Positions 1 to 8,335 of a stretch of 50,160 nucleotides of DNA are shown here, in pieces. Position 1 is the first letter of the stretch. Every line of letters begins with the position of its first letter. Position numbers and translations under genes: made by a program. Source of the DNA: Vibrio sp. PID17_43 (GTDB lineage Bacteria > Pseudomonadota > Gammaproteobacteria > Enterobacterales > Vibrionaceae); the NCBI RefSeq assembly GCF_002608565.1, contig NZ_LIXM01000028.1, positions 1 to 50,160 on the forward strand. The letters are read 5' to 3'. The notes beneath the pieces are model-generated. The model worked only from the letters and a program-made list of their open reading frames with translations, searched no databases and was not told the origin of the DNA.

Positions 1-104
<104 letters not shown>

Positions 105-162
105 TTCTTAACGAATTAAACGAAATCTTGCACTCTTCTTCTCATTGAAGAAGGCGCATCGA

Positions 163-189
163 AAGGGAAGCTAAGGCTTCCCTTTTTTA
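163..189 (+). terminator. Rho-independent terminator of tuf
   Basis: A GGGAAGC / GCTTCCC stem with a short TAAG loop is followed by seven T residues, about 60 bases after the tuf stop. A second small inverted repeat (CTTCTTC / GAAGAAG, about 134-152) lies just before it without its own T run. Confidence 0.9.
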
Positions 190-584
190 TATCGTTTTTG
201 GGTTAGTGATGATAACCATTCCACTCATTATTTAATCATTATTTGCGGTATTGTCATTATTACCCCCATCCTGCTGTTTTTTTTAAACATAACATCTCCT
301 CACGCACGATTTCATTTTCTCGCTCCTTATTACGTATTTGAACGGTTTATAAGCTCACCAAAGTGCAGTGCTTAATCCACTGGGGCTACCAGTATTTGCT
401 CTACGTTTTTATGTTTTTGAAGCAACTACCCTTTAAATCAGGTATTAAGTACAAATGTCTGGTCTAATCTCTTTTATTTTCCCATTTTTTAAAGATATAG
501 CTCGCAATCTTGCCTATGAAGATTGATTTCTATACATTAAGATTTATCCCCCTTACCCAAAAACCATAAAAAGAGAAACGACCC
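190..584 (+). other. AT-rich intergenic region with a likely malic enzyme promoter
   Basis: No open frame with a ribosome binding site or recognisable product is visible. The region is AT-rich with several T runs. A plausible sigma-70 promoter for the malic enzyme sits near its end: TTGCCT at 510-515, with TATACATT at 531-538 giving a 15-17 base spacer depending on how the -10 is read. The putative ribosome binding site is the AAGAGAAA stretch just before the ATG. I see no operator I can name. Confidence 0.5.
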
Positions 585-1862
585 ATGTCTGAAGACACTC
601 GCCAAGAACTGACCCCAGAAGAAGAACGCCGCCAACAAGCATTGGATTACCACGCATACCCAACGCCAGGAAAGATTGCGGTTGAACTGACCAAGCCTGC
701 AGAAACGGCGAACGATCTTGCATTAGCATATAGCCCAGGTGTTGCTGAGCCAGTGCGTGAAATCGCGCAAAATGCCGATAACGTTTACAAGTATACGGCG
801 AAAGGTAATATGGTTGCGGTGATCTCTAACGGCACGGCGATTCTAGGATTGGGTAATCTTGGTCCACTGGCTTCTAAGCCTGTGATGGAAGGTAAAGCGC
901 TGTTGTTTAAGCGTTTTGCGGGGTTGGATTCGATTGATATCGAAGTAAAACATCGTACTATTGATGAGTTTGTCGACACGGTAGCAAACATTGCCGATAC
1001 CTTTGGTGGCATTAATTTAGAAGACATCAAAGCCCCCGATTGTTTTGAGATCGAAAAGCGCTTGATCGAGCGTTGTGACGTACCGGTATTCCATGACGAT
1101 CAACATGGTACGGCGATTGTTACGGCTGCAGGTATGCTGAATGCAATCGAGTTGCAAGGTAAGAAGCTTGAAGAATCTACCATCGTTTGTCTTGGTGCTG
1201 GCGCAGCGGCAGTGGCCTGTATGGAGCTGTTGATTAAGTGTGGGGCAATGCGTGAGAAGATCTATATGTTGGATCGTAAAGGGGTGATTCATACACGTCG
1301 TGATGACCTAAATGAATACAAACAGTTATTTGCGAACAATACGGATAAGCGCACGCTGGAAGACGTGATTGAAGGGGCTGATCTATTCTTGGGTGTGTCA
1401 GGTCCAAACCTATTGCCAGCAGAAGCGCTGAAGCTAATGGGCGATAAACCGGTCGTATTTGCATGTTCAAACCCGGATCCAGAGATCAAGCCGGAACTCG
1501 CGCATGAAGTGCGTGATGACTTGATCATGGGTACTGGTCGTAGTGACTACCCGAACCAAGTAAACAACGTATTGTGCTTCCCATTCATCTTCCGTGGTGC
1601 GCTTGATGTACGTGCAAGCGAGATTAACGATGAAATGAAGTTAGCGGCAGTAGGTGCAATTCGTGAACTAGCAAAAGAGCCAGTACCAGAAGCAGTATTG
1701 AAAGCGGCAGGTGTGGACAAGCTTGAATTTGGTACGGACTACATCATTCCTAAACCGATGGATCCTCGTTTGTTGCCACGCGTAGCAAAAGCGGTTGCTC
1801 AAGCTGCCGTTGATTCAGGTGTTGCTCGTATTGAAATACCAGAAAATTACATGGCAGAGTAA
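585..1862 (+). CDS. NAD(P)-dependent malic enzyme, short bacterial form
   Basis: This enzyme oxidatively decarboxylates malate to pyruvate and CO2 in the cytoplasm while reducing NAD(P). At 425 residues it is the short form and lacks the phosphotransacetylase-like tail of E. coli MaeB. The N-terminal malic domain shows the AYSPGVAEP segment with the likely catalytic Tyr49, and the HDDQHGTA motif follows near residue 170. The nucleotide-binding fold carries GAGAAA at 204-209. It stands alone between its own promoter region and a strong terminator, so it is probably monocistronic. Together with ppc at 8.3-11.0 kb it would set flow between C3 and C4 acids. Coenzyme preference cannot be read from the sequence, so I give no gene symbol. 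Confidence 0.93.
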   Translation: MSEDTRQELTPEEERRQQALDYHAYPTPGKIAVELTKPAETANDLALAYSPGVAEPVREIAQNADNVYKYTAKGNMVAVISNGTAILGLGNLGPLASKPVMEGKALLFKRFAGLDSIDIEVKHRTIDEFVDTVANIADTFGGINLEDIKAPDCFEIEKRLIERCDVPVFHDDQHGTAIVTAAGMLNAIELQGKKLEESTIVCLGAGAAAVACMELLIKCGAMREKIYMLDRKGVIHTRRDDLNEYKQLFANNTDKRTLEDVIEGADLFLGVSGPNLLPAEALKLMGDKPVVFACSNPDPEIKPELAHEVRDDLIMGTGRSDYPNQVNNVLCFPFIFRGALDVRASEINDEMKLAAVGAIRELAKEPVPEAVLKAAGVDKLEFGTDYIIPKPMDPRLLPRVAKAVAQAAVDSGVARIEIPENYMAE

Positions 1863-1890
1863 CGATCTCATAGAAGAAAGTCGTTGGAAT

Positions 1891-1920
1891 AAAAAAGGGA
1901 TGCGATTGCGTCCCTTTTTT
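1891..1920. terminator. Bidirectional terminator between malic enzyme and metJ
   Basis: A perfect ten-base stem (AAAAAAGGGA with TCCCTTTTTT) encloses a GC-rich centre. Because the stem has A and T runs at its two ends it can stop transcription in both directions, which suits the convergent malic enzyme and metJ genes. Confidence 0.9.
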
Positions 1921-1977
1921 ATTGTTTCTGAAACGAGCCCCGATGCCGCTTCTGAACGATGGCAAATTTGTAAGCAA

Positions 1978-2298
1978 TTATTCTTCGTCAAATGCTTCGA
2001 ATTCGATGCCCATTGCCGTCATTAGCGCTTTTGCTTCCGTTGGGATATCGTCTGGACGATCTTTTCGTAAGTCTTCATCCGTTGGTAGTGGTTGCCCTGT
2101 GTAAGCATGTAAGAAAGCCTCACAAAGCAGCTCACTGTTGGTTGCATGGCGTAAGTTATTGATCTGGCGGCGAGTTCGCTCATCAGTCAGCACTTTCAAA
2201 ACTTTTAGCGGGATAGATACGGTAATCTTTTTTACTTGTTCGCTTTTTTTACCGTGCTCTGCATACGGGCTAATGTATTCGCCATTCCAGTCAGCCAT
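1978..2298 (-). CDS. metJ: Methionine repressor MetJ
   Basis: MetJ is a ribbon-helix-helix dimer that uses S-adenosylmethionine as co-repressor and binds tandem eight-base met boxes. The 106-residue length is one more than in E. coli. The conserved core is present: the [20 protein letters not shown] strand-and-helix start (about residues 14-33) and the [20 protein letters not shown] helices. The chosen ATG is preceded by AAGG at a good distance. It is divergent from metB and the shared control region carries both promoters and tandem met boxes, so it should autoregulate. The 3' end faces the malic enzyme and shares its terminator. Confidence 0.97.
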   Translation of the reverse strand: MADWNGEYISPYAEHGKKSEQVKKITVSIPLKVLKVLTDERTRRQINNLRHATNSELLCEAFLHAYTGQPLPTDEDLRKDRPDDIPTEAKALMTAMGIEFEAFDEE

Positions 2299-2346
2299 TG
2301 CACACCTTCATTCATATAATAAGTTGAAAAATAAATATAGGTGCTG

Positions 2347-2375
2347 ATTTTAGCTGCATTTACCGCCATAAGCAA
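2347..2375 (-). promoter_or_regulatory. Predicted metJ promoter
   Basis: Read on the minus strand, TTGCTT (2375-2370) and TAAAAT (2352-2347) are separated by exactly 17 bases. The -35 element directly abuts the first met box at 2376, so MetJ bound there would hinder RNA polymerase. Confidence 0.7.
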
Positions 2376-2407
2376 AGACATATAGACGTCTGGAGGTATT
2401 GACGTCC
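2376..2407. promoter_or_regulatory. MetJ operator: four tandem met boxes (metJ-metB)
   Basis: Four contiguous eight-base units are seen: AGACATAT, AGACGTCT (a perfect consensus box), GGAGGTAT and TGACGTCC. MetJ is known to bind two or more contiguous boxes cooperatively. The array lies between the divergent promoters and overlaps the metB -35. Confidence 0.88.
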
Positions 2408-2427
2408 TAATTTTAGACAAGTAAAGT
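2399..2427 (+). promoter_or_regulatory. Predicted metBL promoter
   Basis: TTGACG (2399-2404) and TAAAGT (2422-2427) are separated by 17 bases. The -35 lies inside the fourth met box, so repression by occlusion is expected. The resulting leader before metB would be roughly 90-95 bases. Confidence 0.72.
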
Positions 2428-2526
2428 GAGGTTAACAGTCAGGGAAGAGTGTTAATCAATCGAATAAGATAGGTTAGATATAGCGCATTCCCACTCAGAT
2501 GTCACCAGCCGTGAAAGGATACCCCC

Positions 2527-3687
2527 ATGAGCACCTATAAGCCTGCGACCATTGCTGTACGCACTGGTATTGAGTCAGACAGTCAGTACCACGCTGTTGT
2601 TCCACCCATCTACCTTTCTACTAACTATGGCTTTCCCGCTTTTGGAGAAGTTCCTCAGTACGATTATACCCGTTCAGGAAATCCGAACCGAGGCTTACTA
2701 GAGAAAGCTCTATATGAATTAGAATCTGGTAAAGGTGCGGTGGTAACCAACTGTGGCACTTCTGCACTTAACCTTTGGGTTTCAGCTTTCTTAGGCCCTG
2801 ATGACCTCATTGTTGCTCCACATGACTGCTACGGTGGTACCTATCGTTTGTTTAATACTCGTGCAAATAAAGGTGATTTCAAGGTTCAGTTTGTTGACCA
2901 GTCTGACGAGCAGGCACTGAATATTGCACTTGAGCAAAAGCCCAAATTGATCTTGTTAGAAACGCCATCTAACCCGTTGGTTCGCGTGGTGGATATCGCG
3001 GCTATATGTGAAAAAGCCCAAAAAGTGGGGGCTTTAGTAGCGGTCGACAATACCTTTTTGACTCCGGTGTACCAAAAGCCTTTAGAACTGGGCGCAGACT
3101 TTGTGATTCACTCAACGACAAAGTACATCAATGGGCATTCAGATGTCATTGGTGGTGTGGTGATCACTAAGAGTGAAGCGCATGCTGAAGAGTTGGCGTG
3201 GTGGGGGAACTGCATTGGCGCGACGGGAACACCATTCGATAGTTACATGACATTAAGAGGAATTCGTACGTTGGGTGCCCGAATGCGAGTTCATGAAGAA
3301 AGTTCACTCGCTGTGTTGGGCTATCTTCAAACGCACTCGTTGGTGGCGAAGATTTATCACCCTAGCCTGCCAGAACATCCGGGTCATGATATTGCGAAGC
3401 GACAGCAATCTGGCTTTGGTTCAATGCTGAGCTTTGAATTCGCCGGTTCGTTTGAACAGCTAAAAGTATTTGTGAAAGAGCTGGAATTGTTCTCTTTAGC
3501 TGAGTCTTTAGGGGGGGTAGAAAGTCTAATTTGTCATCCAGCTTCCATGACTCACCGTGCAATGGGGGAAACGGCATTAGCAGAAGCGGGCGTATCTCAA
3601 CAGTTATTGCGCTTGTCTGTTGGTCTTGAAGATGCACAAGATTTGATTGCTGATCTTGAGCAAGCCTTCGCGAAAGCAGCGCAGTAA
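2527..3687 (+). CDS. metB: Cystathionine gamma-synthase
   Basis: This cytoplasmic PLP enzyme joins O-succinylhomoserine and cysteine to give cystathionine, the trans-sulfuration route to methionine. The 386 residues match the E. coli length. PLP-family landmarks are in order: the YDYTRSGNPNR segment near residue 46, the aspartate segment AVDNTFLTP near 173, and the Schiff-base lysine in HSTTKYINGHSD at Lys199. The ribosome binding site is AAGGAT before the ATG. metL begins 16 bases after its stop, giving a metBL operon under the met boxes upstream. The whole Cys/Met-metabolism PLP family looks alike, but pairing with metL and met boxes favours MetB over MetC or MetZ. Confidence 0.95.
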   Translation: MSTYKPATIAVRTGIESDSQYHAVVPPIYLSTNYGFPAFGEVPQYDYTRSGNPNRGLLEKALYELESGKGAVVTNCGTSALNLWVSAFLGPDDLIVAPHDCYGGTYRLFNTRANKGDFKVQFVDQSDEQALNIALEQKPKLILLETPSNPLVRVVDIAAICEKAQKVGALVAVDNTFLTPVYQKPLELGADFVIHSTTKYINGHSDVIGGVVITKSEAHAEELAWWGNCIGATGTPFDSYMTLRGIRTLGARMRVHEESSLAVLGYLQTHSLVAKIYHPSLPEHPGHDIAKRQQSGFGSMLSFEFAGSFEQLKVFVKELELFSLAESLGGVESLICHPASMTHRAMGETALAEAGVSQQLLRLSVGLEDAQDLIADLEQAFAKAAQ

Positions 3688-3703
3688 TTAGGGGGAGAAA
3701 GTC

Positions 3704-6112
3704 ATGAGGGTACAACGTCAGCTACACAAGTTTGGAGGCAGTAGTCTAGCCAACTCCGAGTGCTACTTACGTGTGGTTGGGATTCTTAAAGAGTATTCGG
3801 CAGAGAATGATTTAGTCGTGGTATCTGCGGCAGGTAAAACGACGAATCGGCTTATTGACTTTTTAGAAGGGTTAGATAAAGACGGCCGCATTGCTCATGA
3901 AGCCTTGCAAAGTTTGCGACAGTTCCAAACCGAGTTGGTGGAAGCTTTGCTGGAAGGCGAAGCGCAGGTGCAATTACTTGCTTCTCTGCAAGATGAATTC
4001 AGTACATTAGCAGAGTTGTCGGCTCCACTAACGGAAGCACAAAAAGCCGCAGTGCTAGGGCATGGTGAGGTGTGGTCCTCACGCTTACTTGCTGCCTTGT
4101 TATCACAGTACGATTTGCCAGCAGTCGCGCAGGATGCACGAGCATTTTTACGAGCTGATGCAGGGACTCAACCAGAAGTAGACTGTGCACGATCTTATCC
4201 ACTAATTAAAACGGTACTTACGCAGAACAGTCACAAGCGAATCATTATTACAGGTTTTATGGCGCAAAATGAATCTGGCGAGACGGTATTACTTGGCCGG
4301 AATGGCTCAGACTACTCTGCAACGGTGATTGGCGCTCTGGCAGAAGCGAGTATGGTGACCATATGGAGTGATGTTCCAGGCGTATACAGTGCAGACCCTC
4401 GTTTGGTGTCGGATGCTTGTCTACTCCCTTTGCTGCGCTTGGATGAAGCGAGTGAACTCGCTCGCTTGGCGGCTCCGGTGTTACATAGTCGAACGCTTCA
4501 GCCTGTTGCGCAGAGCGCAATGGATTTGAATCTTAAATGCAGCTATGAACCAGAGTCGGGTTCGACACGTATTGAGCGTGTATTGGCTTCGGGGCGAGGG
4601 GCTAAAATCATTACATCGCTGGATGAAGTGCTGTTGGTTCAGTTAGCCTTTCTCCATGGTCATGACTTTGAACGTGCACAGAAAGAGGTTTTGCGGGCTC
4701 TAAAACGTGCTCAACTAGAACCTTTAGCGTATGAAGCTCAATCGGATCAACAAACGCTGCGCTTAGCGTACACAGCTGAAATTGCCAGTGGAGTACTGAC
4801 GTACTTGCAAGAGCTAGCAGTAGAAGCTGAAATCAAGCTCAAGGAAGGCTATTCCCTATTGGCTGCGGTGGGCGCTGGGGTGACAAAAAATGCCAGTCAC
4901 TGTTTCGGTTTCTATCAGCAATTAAAACACGCGCCGGTTGAATTTATCTCTGAAACTGAATCTGGCTTGAGCCTGGTGGCGGTATTACGTTGCGCAGGAG
5001 TGGCAGAGCTCGTGCAAGGTATCCATAGTCAGTTATTCCAAGCCCAAAAGCGCGTCGCGGTTGCGCTGTGTGGTAAGGGGAATATTGGCTCTAGTTGGTT
5101 ACGACTTTTTTCAGCGCAAAAAGGAGAGCTAGAAAAGCGACATGGTATGAGCTTCGATTTGGTTGCAGTGGTTGATAGCCAAACGTTTTGGTTTGATGAT
5201 CAAGGCATTGACGCGGCCGTGGTCGCACAGCGTTTTGAGGATGAGGGAATTTGCAACGATGGGAGTTGGCTAACGCGACTTGGGGAACTTCAACATTATG
5301 ATGAAGCCGTGGTATTGGATGTCACGGCAAGCAAAGAGTTAGCTGAACGTTATGTTGAGATTGCTCAGCAAGGCATTCACCTGATCTCCGCAAATAAGAT
5401 CGCAGGTTCGATTGACAGCCAGTACTACCACCAAGTACAAAATGCCTTTGCTAAAATTGGCCGCCATTGGTTGTACAACGCGACGGTTGGTGCAGGTCTA
5501 CCAATTAACCATACCGTTCGAGATTTACGTGAAAGCGGTGATGACATTGTCGCGCTATCGGGCATTTTCTCCGGCACACTATCTTGGTTATTCCAGCAGT
5601 TTGATGGCTCAGTACCGTTCGTAGAGCTGGTAGATTTAGCGTGGCAACAAGGTTTGACCGAGCCTGACCCTCGTTCTGACCTCGATGGTTCTGACGTGGT
5701 GCGTAAGTTGGTTATCTTAGCCCGAGAATCTGGTTTGGACATTGAACCAGAGAGTGTGAAAGTGGAATCCCTTGTGCCAGAAGAATTGCGAGAATTGAGC
5801 CTAGACGCTTTCTTCGACCAAGGCGATAGCCTAAGCGAGATTCTGCAAGAGCGTTTAACCAAGGCGCAGAAAAACGACCAAGTGTTGCGTTACGTCGCTC
5901 GCTTAGAGCGCAACGGCAAGGCAACGGTGGGTGTCGAAGCGTTATCACGTGAGCATGCACTGGCGAACTTGCTGCCGTGTGACAACATCTTCGCGATTGA
6001 AAGCAAATGGTACAAAGACAATCCATTAGTGATTCGAGGTCCTGGTGCGGGACGTGAAGTGACCGCCGGCGCGATTCAATCCGACCTTAATCGCCTAGCT
6101 AGTTTGTTTTAA
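3704..6112 (+). CDS. metL: Bifunctional aspartokinase II / homoserine dehydrogenase II
   Basis: This fusion carries out the first and third steps of the aspartate pathway: phosphorylation of aspartate and reduction of aspartate semialdehyde to homoserine. The kinase domain opens with HKFGGSSLAN at about residues 8-17. A degenerate central ACT-type region follows. The dehydrogenase begins at about residue 450 with the nucleotide-binding GKGNIGSSW and continues through the NATVGAGLP and LSGIFSGTLSW motifs. At 802 residues it is close to E. coli MetL (810). A GGGGGAG ribosome binding site precedes the ATG. ThrA has the same architecture, but the metB neighbour and met-box control identify this as the methionine isozyme. 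Confidence 0.95.
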   Translation: MRVQRQLHKFGGSSLANSECYLRVVGILKEYSAENDLVVVSAAGKTTNRLIDFLEGLDKDGRIAHEALQSLRQFQTELVEALLEGEAQVQLLASLQDEFSTLAELSAPLTEAQKAAVLGHGEVWSSRLLAALLSQYDLPAVAQDARAFLRADAGTQPEVDCARSYPLIKTVLTQNSHKRIIITGFMAQNESGETVLLGRNGSDYSATVIGALAEASMVTIWSDVPGVYSADPRLVSDACLLPLLRLDEASELARLAAPVLHSRTLQPVAQSAMDLNLKCSYEPESGSTRIERVLASGRGAKIITSLDEVLLVQLAFLHGHDFERAQKEVLRALKRAQLEPLAYEAQSDQQTLRLAYTAEIASGVLTYLQELAVEAEIKLKEGYSLLAAVGAGVTKNASHCFGFYQQLKHAPVEFISETESGLSLVAVLRCAGVAELVQGIHSQLFQAQKRVAVALCGKGNIGSSWLRLFSAQKGELEKRHGMSFDLVAVVDSQTFWFDDQGIDAAVVAQRFEDEGICNDGSWLTRLGELQHYDEAVVLDVTASKELAERYVEIAQQGIHLISANKIAGSIDSQYYHQVQNAFAKIGRHWLYNATVGAGLPINHTVRDLRESGDDIVALSGIFSGTLSWLFQQFDGSVPFVELVDLAWQQGLTEPDPRSDLDGSDVVRKLVILARESGLDIEPESVKVESLVPEELRELSLDAFFDQGDSLSEILQERLTKAQKNDQVLRYVARLERNGKATVGVEALSREHALANLLPCDNIFAIESKWYKDNPLVIRGPGAGREVTAGAIQSDLNRLASLF

Positions 6113-6146
6113 ATTATTCCAAGCCAATTTTTGCGAACGATAACAA

Positions 6147-6174
6147 AACCTCGGACTGCTTCCGGGGTTTTTTA
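6147..6174 (+). terminator. Terminator of metBL
   Basis: AACCTCGGA pairs with TCCGGGGTT (one G-U pair) around a CTGCT loop and is followed by a T run, 35 bases after the metL stop. Confidence 0.88.
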
Positions 6175-6281
6175 TTGTCTCGATAATGCCATACTGAATT
6201 GCAGAGTTAGGTTACGGAGTTGCCGCAAAGAAACTTGAACTATCCTCATTGTTAACTTGAGAAAAATTCATAATCACAAGG

Positions 6282-6310
6282 TTGACATTAAATCGTATTC
6301 AATACATTCT
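6282..6310 (+). promoter_or_regulatory. Predicted metF promoter
   Basis: A perfect TTGACA (6282-6287) is followed by TACATTCT. Read as CATTCT (6305-6310) the spacer is 17; read as TACATT (6303-6308) it is 15. It lies immediately before the met boxes, so MetJ would bind over the start site. Confidence 0.6.
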
Positions 6311-6312
6311 GT

Positions 6313-6336
6313 AGACATATGGACGTCCAAACGTCG
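6313..6336. promoter_or_regulatory. MetJ operator before metF (three tandem met boxes)
   Basis: Three contiguous units are seen: AGACATAT, GGACGTCC and AAACGTCG. The first unit is identical to the first unit of the metJ-metB operator, which supports a shared regulator. Confidence 0.82.
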
Positions 6337-6358
6337 GTTTTGGGATTTGATTTAGTGA

Positions 6359-7285
<927 letters not shown>

Positions 7286-7305
7286 TTCACTTCCTTCTGA
7301 TGCAT

Positions 7306-7335
7306 AAAAGGCTTGCCTATCGGCAAGCCTTTTTA
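7306..7335. terminator. Bidirectional terminator between metF and aphA
   Basis: AAAAGGCTTGCC pairs with GGCAAGCCTTTTT around a TATC loop. The A and T tails make it usable by both convergent genes. Confidence 0.9.
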
Positions 7336-7355
7336 TTCTAACTTAAGTGTTAAAA

Positions 7356-7895
7356 TTAACTGATCACTTCAAGCTCAGTTAGCACTTCTTCAGCCCAGTT
7401 AATCCACGCTTCACGTAGCATTAGGTTACGGCGAAGAGTCAAACGCTCTAAACGCGCTTGCTTGTCTAGTGTTGATGGTGTTGCGTAGTATGCTGCTTCG
7501 ATTTCTTTGTAGTGAGAAACCAGCTTACGAGATTCTTCTACTAGCTCAGAAAGCTGAACACGGAAAGGTGCTGCCGATTGAACGGAACACGCCATCAATT
7601 TCGCAGAAAACTCATCACGAACCGTTGGGTGGGCAGTTGGTTGATCAAACCATTCGCCCAATGCACTACGACCAGCGTCAGTGATTGAGTATACCTTGCG
7701 GTCAGGCTTGCCTTCTTGAGGTTCAAGTACGCAGGTAACGAGTGCTTTCTCAGCCATTTTATTCAGTTCACGGTAAACTTGCTGATGGCTTGCTTTCCAG
7801 AAATAGCCGATGCTCGCTGAGAATTCTTTAGTGATATCGTAACCAGTCGCGTCGCGAGTGCTAAGAACGGTTAAGATTACGTGTGGTAATGACAT
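7356..7895 (-). CDS. aphA: Quorum-sensing transcription regulator AphA (PadR family)
   Basis: AphA is the vibrio regulator active at low cell density. It controls virulence, biofilm and other genes and acts opposite to the LuxR/HapR/OpaR master regulator. The protein is 179 residues, the known AphA length, counting from MSLPHVILTVLS. The frame runs 12 codons further upstream, but that extension is not part of the family and I rejected it. A PadR winged helix occupies roughly residues 1-85 (GYDITKEFSASIGYFWKAS, then the QQVYRELNKM recognition helix). An alpha-helical dimerisation arm rich in Glu, Arg and Leu follows. It lies downstream of ppc on the same strand, separated by a ppc terminator and a long control region. 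Confidence 0.95.
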   Translation of the reverse strand: MSLPHVILTVLSTRDATGYDITKEFSASIGYFWKASHQQVYRELNKMAEKALVTCVLEPQEGKPDRKVYSITDAGRSALGEWFDQPTAHPTVRDEFSAKLMACSVQSAAPFRVQLSELVEESRKLVSHYKEIEAAYYATPSTLDKQARLERLTLRRNLMLREAWINWAEEVLTELEVIS

Positions 7896-8288
7896 GTCTT
7901 CAATCCAAATGGTCAATAAACTTGTAAACAAACTACTTATACTTTCAGCTGCGCTCTTGCTGGCGCTTGAGATTTTTATTTAATAAGTAGCACCAACAAA
8001 GTTGGTTCTGTCACCTTAAAGCCGTTTATCACCTAGAGTGATGGATGCTTCCATCGAGCTGGAGCCTATATGATTGGACTTTTTAGGGCTCTCAGCAGGC
8101 GAGTAGTATATAAATAATAAGCATGAAGTGGAATACTAGGGCGAGATTCGCTCAAAAAACTAATAAAATGCTCAATAGTGTTTGGTTGTGGTTTTTTATG
8201 TTGATAGATGCGGACTTTTTGTTTTATTTTTGGATTAATTGTCTGGATAATTGTTATCCATATAGTAAAGTTATTGTTGAATAGGAGT
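7896..8288 (-). promoter_or_regulatory. Long aphA leader and control region
   Basis: About 390 bases without a credible gene separate aphA from the ppc terminator. Two inverted repeats stand out. One is ACCAAC-AAA-GTTGGT at 7992-8006, about 100 bases before the aphA ATG. The other is TGGATAA-TTG-TTATCCA at 8244-8260, just beyond the ppc terminator. In vibrios aphA is known to have a long leader acted on by Qrr small RNAs and a promoter bound by AphA and the LuxR-type regulator. These dyads are candidates for such sites, but I cannot assign a start site from sequence alone. Confidence 0.6.
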
Positions 8289-8314
8289 AAAAGCTGAGCT
8301 CTCGCTCAGCTTTG
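8289..8314 (-). terminator. Terminator of ppc
   Basis: On the minus strand AAGCTGAGC pairs with GCTCAGCTT around a GAGA tetraloop, followed by a short T-rich tail (TTTTACTC). It lies about 20 bases after the ppc stop. Confidence 0.8.
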
Positions 8315-8335
8315 TTATCCCTTTGGCAATAGTGA

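Noticed and set aside
1795..2025. A plus-strand frame running from the malic enzyme end across the terminator
   Set aside because: It reads through a strong terminator hairpin and into antisense metJ; it is not coding.
2232..2420. A 62-residue minus-strand frame over the metJ start and operator
   Set aside because: It would span the met boxes and both promoters and overlap metJ in another frame; no similarity or ribosome binding site supports it.
5425..5862. A 145-residue minus-strand frame inside metL
   Set aside because: It is antisense to conserved homoserine dehydrogenase sequence and is rich in Ser/Arg, as expected for a reverse-frame shadow.
7896..7931. A 12-codon N-terminal extension of AphA
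   Set aside because: The known family starts at MSLPHV; the extra residues have no counterpart in the family.
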